Counted from the stretch's first letter, positions 13,270-26,250 are shown. The stretch: DNA of 64,000 nt from Brachionus plicatilis (GCA_010279815.1 QEOQ01000041.1:839511-903510), one strand, 5' to 3'. Notes: generated by a model not told the origin, from the sequence alone. Numbers and translations: made by a program.

Positions 13270-14110
13270 AATTTTTTTTTGATTTTTTTCAAATTTTTTT
13301 TAATGAAGTGTTCGACAGCTAACAAAAATCAACTAAAGTTATTTGTAAGACTTTAATTATTGCATATGAATCAAGGCATACACTAGAATGTCCGGTTTTT
13401 ATTGATAGAACTTAAATCATTCCCCTACAAAATTTTCAATTAAGATTTTTTTATTACAAATTAATTTTAATTAAATTATTTATAAAAAAATCGATCCAGA
13501 AAATTTTTTTTTTAATTTTTCCATTTAACTATTAGTAAAAAATGTTACATTTTTGAAAATTATCCGACAAAAAAATTCGCAAAAATTAGTCTCTGGATCT
13601 TAAAGTATAATATATTCATGAATTTTAATAATTTTAATTTATAATTGTTAAGAGAATAAATAAATTTCAAATTGAAAGAACATGTAAAATTTGAATTTAT
13701 TTCAAAATGAGTACAATATTTAAAAAAAATATGAAATTCAAAACCATTAAGAAAGGTGAAAAAAAACCGAAATCGCAATAATCGAAATGAGTCCAGAAAA
13801 ACTTATTGCCTTAACTTTGTATTCGAAAATGTGGACCTCTTTATAAGAACTTAAAAGTATCGTATCAACTGACTGTTGAAATTTCAATTACTTCAAGTGG
13901 TAAATTATTAAATTTGTTAACGATTCAATTCGTTTATTGGTAAAGAAGTTGGTTATTTGTAAGCAGTTTGTTGAATTTTAAAATAAAAAAGATTTAATAA
14001 AAATAGAAAAATCGAAAAAGCTAAGTGTCAAATTTTGTAATTTGTCAATTAAATCAATAAATAAAAATTTTTAAAAATCAATTATAGTTTAGAATCAAAG
14101 ATAAATTTAA
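13270..14110. other. AT-rich spacer
   Basis: No gene is seen. A vague LINE-like reading on the minus strand around 13830-13960 is too degraded to annotate. Confidence 0.4.
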
Positions 14111-14118
14111 GAAAAAAT

Positions 14119-14412
14119 CAGAGTTGTTTAAAAGTGCCAAAAAAAGTCCAGAGTTTTTTTTTTTAATTTGCTAGATCAGGCTTCATATCAAAAAATTTAT
14201 ATGCTCTTTGGTTCTCTAATGCAATAGATTTGCCATATATCAGAATTTTGTTGCAATTTTAGCATAAATTTCTTCTTTAGTATACAAAATTTCAAGTCCG
14301 GACTTTTTTTTGAAAATAAAAAAAATTAGAGTCTTTGGTCGGACTTTTGAAAGAAAAAAAAAAGTCCGGACTTGGACTTGACATGAGACTTATGACTTTT
14401 TAAACAACTCCG
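14119..14412. mobile_element. hAT-type MITE, CAGAGTTG family (294 bp)
   Basis: It starts CAGAGTTGTTTAAAAGTGCC and ends with an inverted version (ACTTTTTAAACAACTCCG). The target duplication gaaaaaat is exact on both sides (14111-14118 and 14413-14420). Subterminal regions are rich in 'aaaagtcc' and 'ggacttggacttgac'. No ORF. It is the same family as the elements at 22150, 23384, 61363 and probably 63821. Confidence 0.85.
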
Positions 14413-14746
14413 GAAAAAATTTTAAAACATTAATTTTTAATAGCTTAACTTAGAATTGTATAAGTAAAAATAATTTTTACAACCTATCTTAACAAGAAAA
14501 TTTTTTTTTGAATCTAATGCTATTTTTAAAGATTCATTTGTTATAAAAATTCAGTAATTAACAAAATTTTTGGCTTAAAATTTTTTTATTTTAAGTCTTT
14601 TTAGGAGGGTTTTAATTTTACCTTTTTTATTTTAAAATTATTCGTTAAATTATATTTTCATTATAAAATTTTACCAAATTTAACCAAAAATTGTGTAATT
14701 TTACGTAAAACTAAGTAAGAAACGGTATTTTAATGTAAGCTTACGT

Positions 14747-14930
14747 AATTACATATCCTTACCGACTAATATTCACGTAAGATTACGAAAGTTTACTAAA
14801 AATAATGTAAAATTACGTAATTCATAAAAATAAATTAATTACATATCCTTACCGACTAATATTCACGTAAGATTACGAAAGTTTACAAAAAATAATGTAA
14901 AATTACGTAATTTATAAAAATAAATTAATA
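14747..14930. repeat. tandem duplication, 2 x 90 bp
   Basis: The 90-base unit starting near 'aattacatatccttaccgac' (first copy from about 14747, second from about 14837) is repeated with only a couple of changes. It lies in a tract full of 'acgtaaaattacgtaa' words like those in the MITE at 6197. Confidence 0.8.
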
Positions 14931-15463
14931 AAAATGATCTATTATATTTAATATTAGATAGATATTTGTGCTTGTTTTAGAAGAAGTCGTTTTAGGCAAT
15001 TTTTTTTTCTGTTTATTCCTCTAAAATATGCAGTTGTTAAAACGTCATTAAATTTTTCCAGTCCCTGTTAATTAAAATGATTCATGTTTATTCCATTTTC
15101 ATAAAATTGGTGAAGATGGTTTACAAACACATGAATATAAATATATTAGAAGAAGCTTTTCAATTCAAATCACAATTAAGTGATGCAATGAGATTTCTTA
15201 ATGAAAATAATCTAATCAAAAACGCTTCATAGATTAAACAGACTTTTTCAGGATCAATGAAGATTCTTATGAAACAAAAATAATAAGCTGAAATGTTCCA
15301 AAATTTTGAAGAACAGTCCTTAGGCTGATTTTAGATTTATTCTCAAAAAATGTAAACTTAATGACACTTTGTTTTAATTAACATGAACATTCTTTTTAAC
15401 TTCATTTTATTTTGTATTTATTTATTCAATAAAAAGTGGAGACTTTTATTTCCAATTTTCAAT
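14931..15463. other. gene-free spacer with a possible degenerate transposase reading
   Basis: Around 15115-15230 the plus strand reads 'MVYKHMNINILEEAFQFK' followed by 'LSDAMRFLNENNLIKN' before a stop. This loosely recalls the start of ISXO2-like transposases found in animals, but the match is too weak to call. Confidence 0.3.
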
Positions 15464-15609
15464 TAGTGTTGGATACTGTCAGAGCAAACCGGTCTAGTTC
15501 ACGGACGGTTTTTTGAGGTCCAGCCAAATTGGCTGGTTAATACACACACGGTCACGGTTTTTTAAATTTTTGGCCAGTTTTGTGTCCACTTGTACGGATC
15601 CCAACACAA
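15464..15609. mobile_element. short hAT-type MITE (146 bp)
   Basis: Ends read TAGTGTTGGATAC and GGATCCCAACACAA, an inverted pair with mismatches. The 8-base flank ttttcaat is exact on both sides (15456-15463 and 15610-15617). The inside is less AT-rich than its surroundings and contains an inverted 'ccaaattggctgg' motif. No ORF. Confidence 0.75.
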
Positions 15610-15699
15610 TTTTCAATGTAAAAATAACTTTTTTTATTTCTACCATTAAAAAATTTATTTCTAATAATTTATTTCTAATTTGTAATAAAGTCTCTTAAG

Positions 15700-15910
15700 G
15701 TAAATTATTTAAAATTTGTTGTCGATACGATCTAGACCAGACTCAAATAGTTCTTTTAATTTTTTTAAGGCTTTTGTAATTTCTAAGAGAGTGATAGGCT
15801 CGTTTGAATGATTTTATACCATATTTAAGAAATCTCTTATTTCTTATGATACTTCACACTTATCTTCTGATTCTACTAAATCGAAGTGAGGACTAAAAGT
15901 AGTGGCTAAT
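15700..15910 (-). pseudogene. LINE RT N-terminal fragment
   Basis: The minus strand reads 'SNEPITLLEITKALKKLK' and 'GLDRI' across a frameshift, recalling the first conserved block of non-LTR reverse transcriptases (alternating KALKKLK, then the GxDxI box). It is highly degraded and close to the 3' side of the transporter gene. Confidence 0.45.
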
Positions 15911-16300
15911 AGATTGCCTGAGATTTTTGTTTATTTTTTCAAAATTTGGGGTATAGAGCCGTTTAATCCTCTCTAATTTCTTAATATTTAAAATTTTTTC
16001 TAAAGAAACAGCACAAGCAAAAATGATTATCAACTTCAAGGCATTAAGTACATTGGAGCAACATAATATATAAAAAACAATGATTAGAATATAAAATTTT
16101 TTGTTTTGTAATAGAATAAGGAGTATGATTAGAAGCAATAAAAAATTAAATTAAAAAAAAGTTACTTTAAACCTTTTATTAATAAATAATATAAAACACA
16201 TTTTTTAAATATAATTCTAACTAGTAACATTTTGCTTGTTTCTAGCATGGTTCAGTACAAATTCAGACTTTCAGTTTTTAAGTCTAAAACACAAAAAATT

Positions 16301-18640
16301 TCAAAATTCATTATCAATTTGATTTTCAATGTCATGATTTTGATGAATTAGATCTTTTTTACACAAATGATCTACTATTCCCGCTCCAATTGAATCCCCT
16401 AATATATTTACTGCTGTACGAATTCGATCTCTAAACAGGTCAAAATAGCAACAAAACTTATTTGAGAACAAAATTCAACTTACAAAAAAAAGTCCACCGC
16501 AAAAATCAAACTAATATCCTTTACTGGCAAGCCAACTGATTGTAAAACAATAACCATTGTTACAAGACCTGCCGATGGTATGCTGGCAGCTCCAATAGAG
16601 GCAACTGTAGCTGTTAAGCTTATAATAATATATTCTACAAAATTCAAGTGCCGTCCATTTAACTGAGCAATGAATATTGGAGCAACTGCTTCATAGAGAG
16701 CTGTTCCGTCCATGTTTATCGTGCTCCCGATAGGTAGAACAAATCTTGTCACTCGCGAATCGATCTTCAGATTTTCTTCAAGGCAGCGAAATGTAACCGG
16801 CAAAGTTGCAGAACTGGATGAAGTTCCGAAACCTGTAATAACAGCCTTTTAAATAATTGAAAAAAAATTAAATTTCAATTTATTTTTATTTTATTTACAA
16901 AATTGTTAATTTTTAGTACTTTAAGAGAAAAGGTTATTTTTGGTTTTAAATATTAGTTCACTAAAAAATTTTCTACAATTGAATCCTATACTCCATTAAA
17001 TAATTTATTTATTCATTTATTTTGCTAAATAATATTAAAATTAAATTTTCAAAAATTTAGGAAAAAATTAATTTAAGAGAGAATTAAATTATGCTATATA
17101 GTAAAAGTAGTGCTAAGACCGTAGTGGTATCATCACTCTTTTTTATTTTTCCTAGTTCTATTAAAGAACATCGACTCCCTCTTTCATAAAATTATCACTT
17201 TTCGACATTTAATCAGATTCTAACCTGTTTTAATCAATAATTAACAAAATTTTAATCGAAATTAATCAATTTCTCTTACAAAAAAGAAGCCAAAAGACTA
17301 AAAAAAAATATCTTAAATCAAATTTTTGACTTGCGCTGGACTTTTGACCAACTCGGTCTGTATCTGAATAAACATGATATTATCAAATTTATTTTTAATA
17401 AAAATAAGATAACTAATACAATAACCTTCCTTTCAGTACTAAAAGCTCACAAGAATACTTTTTACCTGTAGACATCCATAATAAAATGTGAATGGGTTTT
17501 TGCGAGTTATTATAAAAAAAAGAGAACACAATGTAATGAAACAATGAATCATCAGTCCTAATATAACTGTAATCATATAGAGACCAAGTTTTCTAGCAGT
17601 ATTTCCCATATCATCTATTTCCAGTATTTTCCCGCTCACCAAAAATAAAATTCCAAATGGAGCATACCTAAATATTTTTTAAATTTTAATTATTTAAAAA
17701 AAAACTTTTAGTTGACAAGTAGACAATAAAAATCAATTTTGTTAATCATACCACATAATTATTTTTACGAATTTCATAGTTATTTCATTTAAGACCAAGA
17801 ATAAGTGAAGCAAAATTTCAGCCTTACGACCCATACTGCTAATAATCATTCCAAAAGCAACACAAAATGCAATAACTCCAAGAATGTTGGTGTTGTCATT
17901 ATATTTAAAGTTCCATTTCTTTTTTTCACTCTCATCGCTGAACATACTCGAATTTGACTTGATAATTGAGTTGGGTTTTTCGTAAGTGTAATGAGTTTGA
18001 CCCTGTTGAATTGTGGCTTGGATCAAATTTTCTGGAAATAAGTTCCTTAATTATTGAAACTAAAAAACAGTTAATAATTATTAATTAACAATTTTACCTT
18101 ATTAGATCCATTATAGCATCCTGGGAGGTGACAGTGCTCTTGGCAGTTCCTTCTCCAACTTCTGACTTGGTTTCTTTATCACCTGGCTTGATTGTAATTA
18201 CAAGAATTATACCTTTTTATTTTTTTATTTTTTCAAATTGGAAAAATTGGAAAAGATTTAATTTTTTTACCAAGAGTAGCGGCCAGAATAGTGGTAATGA
18301 TATAGTAACTAATAGCGTATAGACCAATTTTCCCAGATGCTTTTGGATCCAAGACAGCCACCCCGGTAATTAAACTGGACACAACCAGAGGCAGTACAAG
18401 CATTTTAAGCATTCTCATCAGCAAGTCTCCCGGAAAAGATATCAACATAATGGTTTCGCTGCTCAAGTTTGCTGAGCGCAGCGTGAAACCGAGCAAAATG
18501 CCTAAGCTTACTCCAATGAAAGTTAAAATTAATTGAGTATGCATTTTGATATGGCTGAAAATTTTCTCAAAAGGACTGACAATTCTTTCCTTTCGGTTCT
18601 TATTTAGCAGAGTTCGTTTTTGCTGCTCGTTTAGATTCAT
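16301..18640 (-). CDS. excitatory amino acid transporter (SLC1 family)
   Basis: A sodium-coupled glutamate/aspartate carrier of the plasma membrane. Exons in coding order: 18271-18640, 18098-18212, 17752-18045, 17466-17667, 16484-16845, 16301-16430; frame is kept, 490 aa. Family marks: '[13 protein letters not shown]' in the extracellular region; the serine-rich hairpin '[10 protein letters not shown]' (334-343); 'NMDGTALYE' in TM7 (371-379); the second hairpin 'GAASIPSAG'; and TM8 '[12 protein letters not shown]' (449-460). Arg452, at the position that binds the substrate side-chain carboxylate, favours acidic amino acids over neutral ones. The length is slightly shorter than human EAATs, mainly in the extracellular loop and C-terminus. 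A polyadenylation signal (AATAAA on the minus strand) is near 16175. With the neighbouring acetylcholine receptor it suggests nervous-system genes, but the adjacency need not be meaningful. Confidence 0.95.
16846..17465 (-). other. 620-bp intron of the transporter with MITE remnant
   Basis: This intron is about ten times longer than its siblings. The segment about 17230-17365 resembles part of the MITE at 22150 (shared 'aatcgaaattaatcaa', 'ctaaaaaaaatatct', and an end reading 'gacttttgaccaactc'), so a MITE insertion probably enlarged the intron. Confidence 0.5.
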
Positions 18641-18649
18641 GTTTATCTA

Positions 18650-21600
18650 GATTTCTTCTATTTATTTAAATACTGAACAATTTTCTAAAATTAATGTAAA
18701 AAACCACTTTTCAAAAATAATTTTGAACCAAAAATGACTTATTTTCCGGTCTTTTTTCCATGACTTTTAATTAAATTTCATTATTTTTCTACATAGATTT
18801 TTATTTTGCTATTTAATAAGGGAACTATTTCGAAAATAAATTAAATCACAAAACAAAAAATTCACCCTTAAAACAATAAGATTCCGGGTGCTTTCCTAGT
18901 GTCTAATGGTGTTCTTGTTCTTTAAAAATTTACTTAATCATGTAAGAGCTAATTAATGATTTTCAATGATAAAATCGATATTAAAAACTCGATTTTAATA
19001 TTAAAATCGTTCGGTTGATTATCTATTTTGACATTATTCTTTTAAGGCCTATCAATCAAAATTTAAATTGATTTCCCTTAGTAGTAGGAAAATTGCTCAA
19101 GGCTTTTATTTGGTTCAAAGAATGGCAATCTTAATAATTTAAGAGTTAATCAATACAAAATGCTAAAAATTCAAAAGAAACAAGTTTTTTTTGTTTAATA
19201 CGCAGTAAAGTCTAGATAATATTAAACATAATTTCGTTCTATTCTAGGTATACTTGGCTTGAGTCTGAATTAGGGCTGAATTGAAATATTTTATACAAAT
19301 AAATAAGCTCGCCTTAGATATTACATATTGGCATTTGATTTAAATGGATAAATTAATCAAGGATTAGTGAATTTAACAAATAATTACACTAAAATTCTGA
19401 TTATTAAATTGGAAATTCTTTGCATTATTAGACAGATTTTAATCTTTTCTCCAGTTATAAAGTCTTGAAGTAACAATCTGGATTTTAATTAATTTTATAA
19501 ACGCCTTAGGAACCACATGATTAAGTTTTAGCCAACAGAATTCAAATTATTTAAATCGAAATTAATCAAATAAATTTTTAATAAACTGTTTTTTTATCTA
19601 AATTTCTCAAAATCCATGATTAATCTGCAAGAACAATTCAAAATTTGAATTTATTTCTTTACACAACTTTTTTTTGTTGAAAAAAAATTAATAAATAATT
19701 TTGGTAAAAACATTTTCTAAATTGCTCTCTTTTTTTTGAACAAAAAATAGGAAACAATTTAAGCATTTGAAAAATATTTTGACTATTCAAATTTGATCGA
19801 TAATCTATTCAATTATTAAGAAATACTTAGCAAAAATGAAAAATATTTTATAAATGTTCAAAAATCGATGGAAATGGTGATAAGAAGTATTCGATTTTTG
19901 AGTGCCTTCAAAGAGCCTATTGTAAATAAAATAAAATGAATTCATGTTTGTTGAACTAAAAAATTACTTATGGTTTAGATCTTCATGACTCAATTTTGCA
20001 CTAAAAATTAATGAAACAAATTAATTATTTCATTAGAGAAAGTTGATATAAAACTAATTGTTGCTAGAATTCTGCAATTAGGGTAATGATTTAATCAGCA
20101 AAATGATTCTAGCGTAAATTATCTAAAGTTTCTGATTTTTTACAGAAATTTTTTCATTGTTCGTCCGTGATCAAAATCTTAACTTTAATTATATTAAAAT
20201 TTATCAAGTAAGTTTTTTTCTGGAGTCAATTGTTCAAATATTTAAAAATTTAATCTATATTTTAAATCTTAATTGAATGCCAAAAGAAATATTATTGAAT
20301 GATTAAATTTATAAATTGTAATATTTTCCGATTAGAAAACCAAATAGCAATATATCAAAACAGGTCTCGTAAACTTCGATTACAATTATAAAGTTAAATT
20401 TTCATATCACCTTTTAATACACAAGTTCACAACGTTACTTAACCCAAAGCATCTATCAATACAATTTTGAATTCCTTTTTTTAGTTTAGATTTAAAAGTT
20501 TGAAATTTTAAAAGTTGTTTTAGAATTACTTATTGCGAAACAATTTGAAATGAAAACAATAAATGAAAGAAAAAATTCTAGTTTTAAAAAAAAAATTACA
20601 TTGCATTTTTTAATTTTCATTTAGGATAGAAAGAAAAAGGTCAATTATGGTCTGAACCGAGCGAAAGGTCCTACAAAAAAATTAATTTCTAGAAACAAGA
20701 TAAAATAAAAAAATATAATAAACTCATAAAAATGAAATAAAGATTTAAATAGACAATTGAAAAAGTGAGAGAAAGGTTCTAGATATTTATATTTATTGAT
20801 TTGTCTGAAAATTAAGGATCGAAAAACAAAGCTATATTAGTAGAAGAAAAAAAAAAGAAAAAGTTTCAGTAGTTTTATAACAATTTTTTTACGTGAAAAA
20901 ACGCTTAATTACGTTAAACCTTACTAGATTTTGAGACTAAAAAAGTTAAATAAATAAAAATGATAAATCATGGTAATAAATGGTAAAAAAATATGTTAGT
21001 GTATAAAATATTTTCTATAAATACCAGCCAAATGGAAAATTTGAGAGAAAAGAAAGAAGGAAAAAAATGACCCAGTCCTATCTTAGCATATTTCACATTC
21101 AACCCAAAATTTCTATTCGAGTTTAAGTTTATTAAAGGCCTCGTGATGTAAAATATTGTCAAGAGTGTCGTCATTTTCATAAAAAACAATTAATACATTT
21201 TCAATTTAAGCTTCAATACTCTTCCAGTTAACAAAAAACCTATAGCACTTAGAACCAGTTAAAATTTCTAAGTAAAATAATTAGTTTCTATATTCGGTTT
21301 ATATTCTTGTTCCCAAATTTAATCTTATATGTCACATATCAATTTTCTAAAATTGGAACCGATTTCAATTGAAATTTAAAACTTAAGATAACAAAAATAT
21401 TTATTTATTTATTTATAACAATTAGCTGCTGCTCATAGGTGATTAAGTAAAAAAGAAAGGGTTCAATATTAGATTTAATAGTAAAAAGATAGAAAAAGAT
21501 GTGAAACATTGATAAAAGTATATCAAATTTATTCTTTAATTGCTTGAAATATACTGAATTATAAATTTCTTTCAAAAAATTATGATTATTGAGTAAAAAA

Positions 21601-22140
21601 TATTCACGTGGTAATCTAATCATTCAGAGCTTTATTAAAAAATGTAAATTTATTAGACTAAAATTAACAAAGGCTGTTTGGTAATTTTCACGCCAATAAA
21701 TTAAAGTAGAGGAACACACTTGAAAATATTTTTACTTGAATTAAACAGTTTTAAAAATAAATAAATTTGAATAAAATGCGATTGAATGATTTTTTTCATA
21801 ATTGTTTACTCTGATAATTTTTAAACACTTATGATAGCACACATTTTCGCCTCATTAATGCTTTATCTTGTTTGTCTAATTGAACCTAATTTTGAGATGA
21901 ATTTAAATAACTCAAATAAATTTTTAATTATTATTTATGAGCAATTTTGAACCATTAAAATTGCAGTAATATTTCTTAATTCTAAAATTTAATTTCACGT
22001 TAGAATCAAAATTAATCCTTACATCTATTGTGAATGAAATGAAAAAACATTTTTTAACTCATAATATATTTTTAAAGTATTTTTCAAATATACAGAAAGA
22101 AAAAAGTAAATTTTATTTTCCAAATAACCTATTCTCTCTG
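18650..22140. other. gene-free AT-rich region
   Basis: Upstream flank of the transporter gene and intergenic DNA. No ORF with recognisable protein features on either strand and no clear inverted-repeat element. Short frames at 20968-21189 and 21405-21623 (minus) are low-complexity and not called. Confidence 0.5.
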
Positions 22141-22149
22141 ATTTTGCTA

Positions 22150-22442
22150 CAGAGTTGGTCAAAAATCAAAATGGTGAAAAGTCAAAGTTTGACTTTGACT
22201 TTATAATTGAAGATTTAGTTTTCATTAAGCACCAGAATTTTTGAAAAAATAAACAATACTTAAAAAAATTGTTTTTTGGGAAATGAACATAATTTAAATC
22301 GAAATCAATCAACTCCTCAACCAAAAATAAACTAAAAAAATATCTAATATAAATATCAAAGTTTTGACTTGACTTGAAAAATATAAAATTTAAAATCCAA
22401 ATCCAGACTTTTCTTCATGACTTTAACTTATAACCAATTCTG
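22150..22442. mobile_element. hAT-type MITE, CAGAGTTG family (293 bp)
   Basis: The left end is CAGAGTTGGTCAAAAATC; the right end reads as its inverted form (AACCAATTCTG). Flanks ttttgcta (22142-22149) and ctttgcta (22443-22450) are an 8-base duplication with one change. Subterminal 'aaagtcaaagtttgactttgac' is a characteristic short inverted motif. Its size is almost the same as the copy at 14119. Confidence 0.8.
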
Positions 22443-22444
22443 CT

Positions 22445-22676
22445 TTGCTAACGCTTTTGCAACTTGAAGTTAATGATCAATTTTTAATATCAAAATTTTC
22501 AAATCAAACTAAAAATATTAAATTGTACCGTATTCCTTCGTTCGATTATGCTGCACCACAAGTTAAAACACGCCTTTGGACCATGCACCAAAGTACATCT
22601 CGCCCATGCTATAATAATGTTTACTCTAATAGCGTAATTACGCCTTTAGGTCCGCATCAAACACTAAAACTCTTAG
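22445..22676 (+). other. short unidentified ORF region
   Basis: An open frame of up to 78 codons between a MITE and a foldback element. Its composition is less AT-rich than flanking DNA. It contains a 'gcgtaattacgc' palindrome near 22632 and words ('gcctttgg', 'gctgcacca') that also occur in the foldback arms, so it may belong to the same element rather than being a gene. Confidence 0.25.
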
Positions 22677-23201
22677 TTTAATGCGTCATCAAGCCTAGTT
22701 TTTAAAGTAAAAAATGAAAAATAATTTTTTTGAATTATGCCTTTGGTGCAGCACCAGAGATTAAGCAATGAAAAAAATTAATTTTTTATATTTTTTATAT
22801 TTTTCGATTATAAAAATAATAAAATTCAAGTATTGTCGTGGCATTATTTTTATTAAAATTCAATAAAAAGCTATGCCAACTTCCGTATAACAAGAAACTG
22901 CCGTAGTTAGAAGAAGGGGTCGACCAAAAGGTTAAAAAAACAAAAAAAACACAGTAGTCATTTATTCTTAATAGAACTGATTTATTAATCTTTCAAATAC
23001 TTTTAGTCTTTTTATTGAATTTTAATAAAAATAATGCCACCACAATACTTGAATTTTATTATTTTTATAATCGAAAAATATAAAAAATATAAAAAATTAA
23101 TTTTTTCATTGCTTAATCTTTGATGCTGCACCAAAGGCATAATTCAAAAAAATTATTTTTCATTTTTTACTTTAAAATCTAGGCTTGATGACGCATTAAA
23201 T
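22677..23201. mobile_element. long foldback element, ~194-bp arms
   Basis: Arm 22677-22870 (from tttaatgcgtcatcaagcc) and arm 23008-23201 are near-exact reverse complements over about 194 bases, with a 137-base spacer. No ORF, and no unambiguous target duplication. Confidence 0.85.
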
Positions 23202-23383
23202 TAAGGCCTAGAATAGAATTAGTGCAGAGGTACATTTTGCTTTAAACATACTTTGTTAAATCTAATAGTAAATTCTGCAAAATTCTGCAAAAAAAATACC
23301 TACTTAAAATGATATCATTTCGATGGTTTGCACTCTGCAATGTCCATTTTGATATGAGTTAAACTTTTTATTTAGCATAGTAT

Positions 23384-23465
23384 CAGAGTTGTTTAAAAGT
23401 ACCAAAATAAAGTCCAAGTCATTAAAAAAAGGCCAATTCCGGACTTGGACTTTTAAGCAACTCTG
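23384..23465. mobile_element. very short hAT-type MITE (82 bp)
   Basis: The CAGAGTTGTTTAAAAGTACC start and the CTTTTAAGCAACTCTG end are inverted. Flanks catagtat and cataaatg are only partly alike. It is a reduced member of the CAGAGTTG family with just the termini and 'ggacttggac' words. Confidence 0.7.
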
Positions 23466-25080
23466 CATAAATGCGTATTAATTTTATTAAGAGAAATCAA
23501 TTTATTTCAAATTTTAAACTTTATTTAATCATTTTGAGCATCAAAAATTTATTATAAACCTCGAATTGCCAACGCTTTTGATCTTGTTCGTAATGAAATA
23601 GTTATGAAAAAACCTGAAAATACTAACCTTTTAATGAAAAATTGAATTTCAAACACTATACTAAAATTTGTTAGATCTAAATTCCACCTTAATAAAAACT
23701 ACACATTCTTTCTACACTTTGCATTTCATAGCAAACTATTCGAATATAAATGCTCATTTACAGTGTTTTTGCAAATGATGTTTAAATCTAAAAAAATTGT
23801 TTTCACCTCTAGCACTTAAAAATGTTTTTATAAGTATTTTAATATGAGAATATTATCCGATTTTTTAAAAAAGATTACCCATATTATAGCATATAAAATT
23901 CATTAAAAAAAAAAGTTTGAGGTTATTTTTAGTATGAAGAGTCTTTTCTCCTTAACATAAAAATAAGAAGCAAACTTCAAATAAAATTTAAGTCTTATAA
24001 TTAAAAATTTCTTAAAAAAGGAAGATAGTTTAACACAGAAAACAAATCTATAACTAATAATGCTCAAATTCAAAACAAGATTTGTTCAATATCATTCACT
24101 TGTTCAATGTGCAGTTTTTTTTTAATATACCAATATTTTGGTTATTTATAGAATTATATAAAATCGGAAGTTTTTGGTTTATTATTAAATTTTTTAATTT
24201 ATTAAAAAAAAATACATTTTAACTGTTTATTAATTTTATTTTTTTGTTTTATTTCAAAGACATTATTCAGAATAATCAGATTTTTCCAATTAATTTTTTT
24301 TTATCCTTATGGGTATAATTAAAACTCAAAGGCCTGGAAAGTTTTTTTCGAAGATAGATTAAGAAAACATATAAAATGTGAATCTAAAAAACAACAACGT
24401 AAATTAAATGAGACGAAAACTTAAATGAAATAAAATTAATTCTGAAGTCGAACTTGAAATTTTTTTTTTCCTTTTTTTTTAAATCCAAATGACACTTTTT
24501 TTATGTTTTAATTAACTTTTTTAACTTAATTGGCTTTTTTTTTTATTAATTTTTACAAAAAGATTTTATTTTTTATTAACATTGATTATCTTAATATATG
24601 GTAAGAGTTTAAAAAAAATAAAATTATGCTTATGCTTGATTTACTTTTTATATGTTTCTTCAATCTTATTTACGATCTATTCAGCTTTTTTTTTTGATTA
24701 TTGTACCAAAAAGGTTTGAATTTTAGTTTATATTATCTAGTGAAATAAAATAGAATAGAATAAGGAACACTATTTAATTATCCTTTTTGAATTTTTCGTT
24801 ATTTATTTTAAAAATTTTTTTAATTGTGTAACGCAAAAATAGAAAATTATAAACATTTAGATTGCAATCCAACAATAATGCTACAAATCCTTTAAATAGA
24901 TAAGTAAGACCAAACCAAAAAAAAATTAAAAATTATTCGATTTTAAAAAATTTAAAAAATCGACTTAAAAAATTCTTTTTCAAAATTTATAAAAGTAATT
25001 AATAAAAATCGAGTAAAAAAATTTATTTTTGAGATTTCTTTTATAATTCGATTTAAAATTCTAATATTTTTGAAAATTTC
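23466..25080. other. gene-free AT-rich region
   Basis: Poly-A/T rich, with no coding signal or recognised element on either strand. Confidence 0.5.
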
Positions 25081-25104
25081 TTATACAAAATGAACTGAAT
25101 CAAT

Positions 25105-26250
25105 CATTAAGGTGAGCTACTTGGCTAGATCAAAGCCTTTCTTGAGGGGAGGAAGCAAAGAGTGGTGATTGGAGAAAATAGCTCGGACTGGAAGGATGTA
25201 AAGAGTGGCGTCCCCCAGGGCTCGGTCTTGGGGTCATTACTATTCGTCGTATTCATTAACGATATTCCGGAAATAATCACAAACTTATCTAAACTCTTAG
25301 CGGCCGATTGTTAGATCATCGCGGTAATCAGAAATATTTCGGACAGGTTACAGTTGCAGGAGGATCTCGACAAGGTAACTAAGTGGGCACAAGAGTGGAA
25401 AATGTTATAAAATTTGCTAAAATGTAAAAATATGCATGTTCGAAAATCAAACAAAAACACCAAAACCAGAATACCACCAATTACTTACACAATGAAGAAT
25501 CCAGACGGCACTAGATACGAATTAGCAGAAACCAAGTCAGAAAGGGACCTCGGAATCCAGCTTACGAGGAACTAAAAATGGAGTGCACAAGCTAAAATAG
25601 CAGCAAACAGAGCTAACTTCGCACTTGGATCACTTAAACGCGCCTTCAAAAGTTGGGCATGCGACACAGTCAAGACATTATACTGTAGTTTAGTGAGACC
25701 TCACCTAGAATATGCAGCATCAGTTTGGAACCCGTATAATAAGGCGGATATTAAAACAATAGAGAGAGTCCAAAGAAGGGCCACCAAGCTTGTACCAGAA
25801 CTCAGGAGACTCCCCTATGAGGAATGGCTTGCTAGACTTGGCCTCACTACTCTTGAAGAGAGAAGAATCCGCGGCTCTGCAGTCACATTCTATAAAATTG
25901 CGAACGGAATAAACTTGGTTAACTGGTTCCACCCAAATAGTGTTGCACAAGGGTTGAGGTCAGACAGGCCGGCTAGTGGAATTCGAGGAAGCCAACACAG
26001 AGGAGCAAGACAATTCACAAGGAACTGTGGCCAACGAGGAAACTTCCTCGTAAACAGAATTATTCCGGTTTGGAACAAGCTACCGCATTTTGTAGTCAAC
26101 TCTCCATCAAAGAACACTTTCAAAGCGAACTACGATAAGAACGTGAAAATGGGAAATCCGAAATAAGTCAGCATGGCCACTGTCATACTTGCAGTGGCCA
26201 TGCTGACAAGGTCATTGTTGCGGCTTAACATATTATTATTATTATTATTT
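25105..26250 (+). mobile_element. 5'-truncated non-LTR retrotransposon (CR1/Jockey-like)
   Basis: The 3' part of a LINE, far less AT-rich than its surroundings. One frame runs from about 25117 to 26166 through four stops but no frameshift: 'IKAFLEGRKQ', 'SGVPQGSVLGSLLFVVFINDIP', then 'LAAD' where the catalytic FADD box should be, 'TKWAQEWK', 'SERDLGIQL', 'LVRPHLEYAASVWNP' and 'QRRATKLVPELR'. The last 157 codons are open. The 3' untranslated end has a perfect 16-bp stem (26167-26182 with 26192-26207, 9-base loop) followed by an (ATT)n tail. Dead: catalytic Asp lost plus stops. The lack of frameshifts suggests it is younger than the other LINE relics here. Confidence 0.9.
26167..26207 (+). repeat. 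3' stem-loop of the LINE
   Basis: Perfect stem GTCAGCATGGCCACTG / CAGTGGCCATGCTGAC with loop tcatacttg, directly after the stop codon and before the (ATT)n tail. By position it is a candidate recognition structure for the element's reverse transcriptase. Confidence 0.9.
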
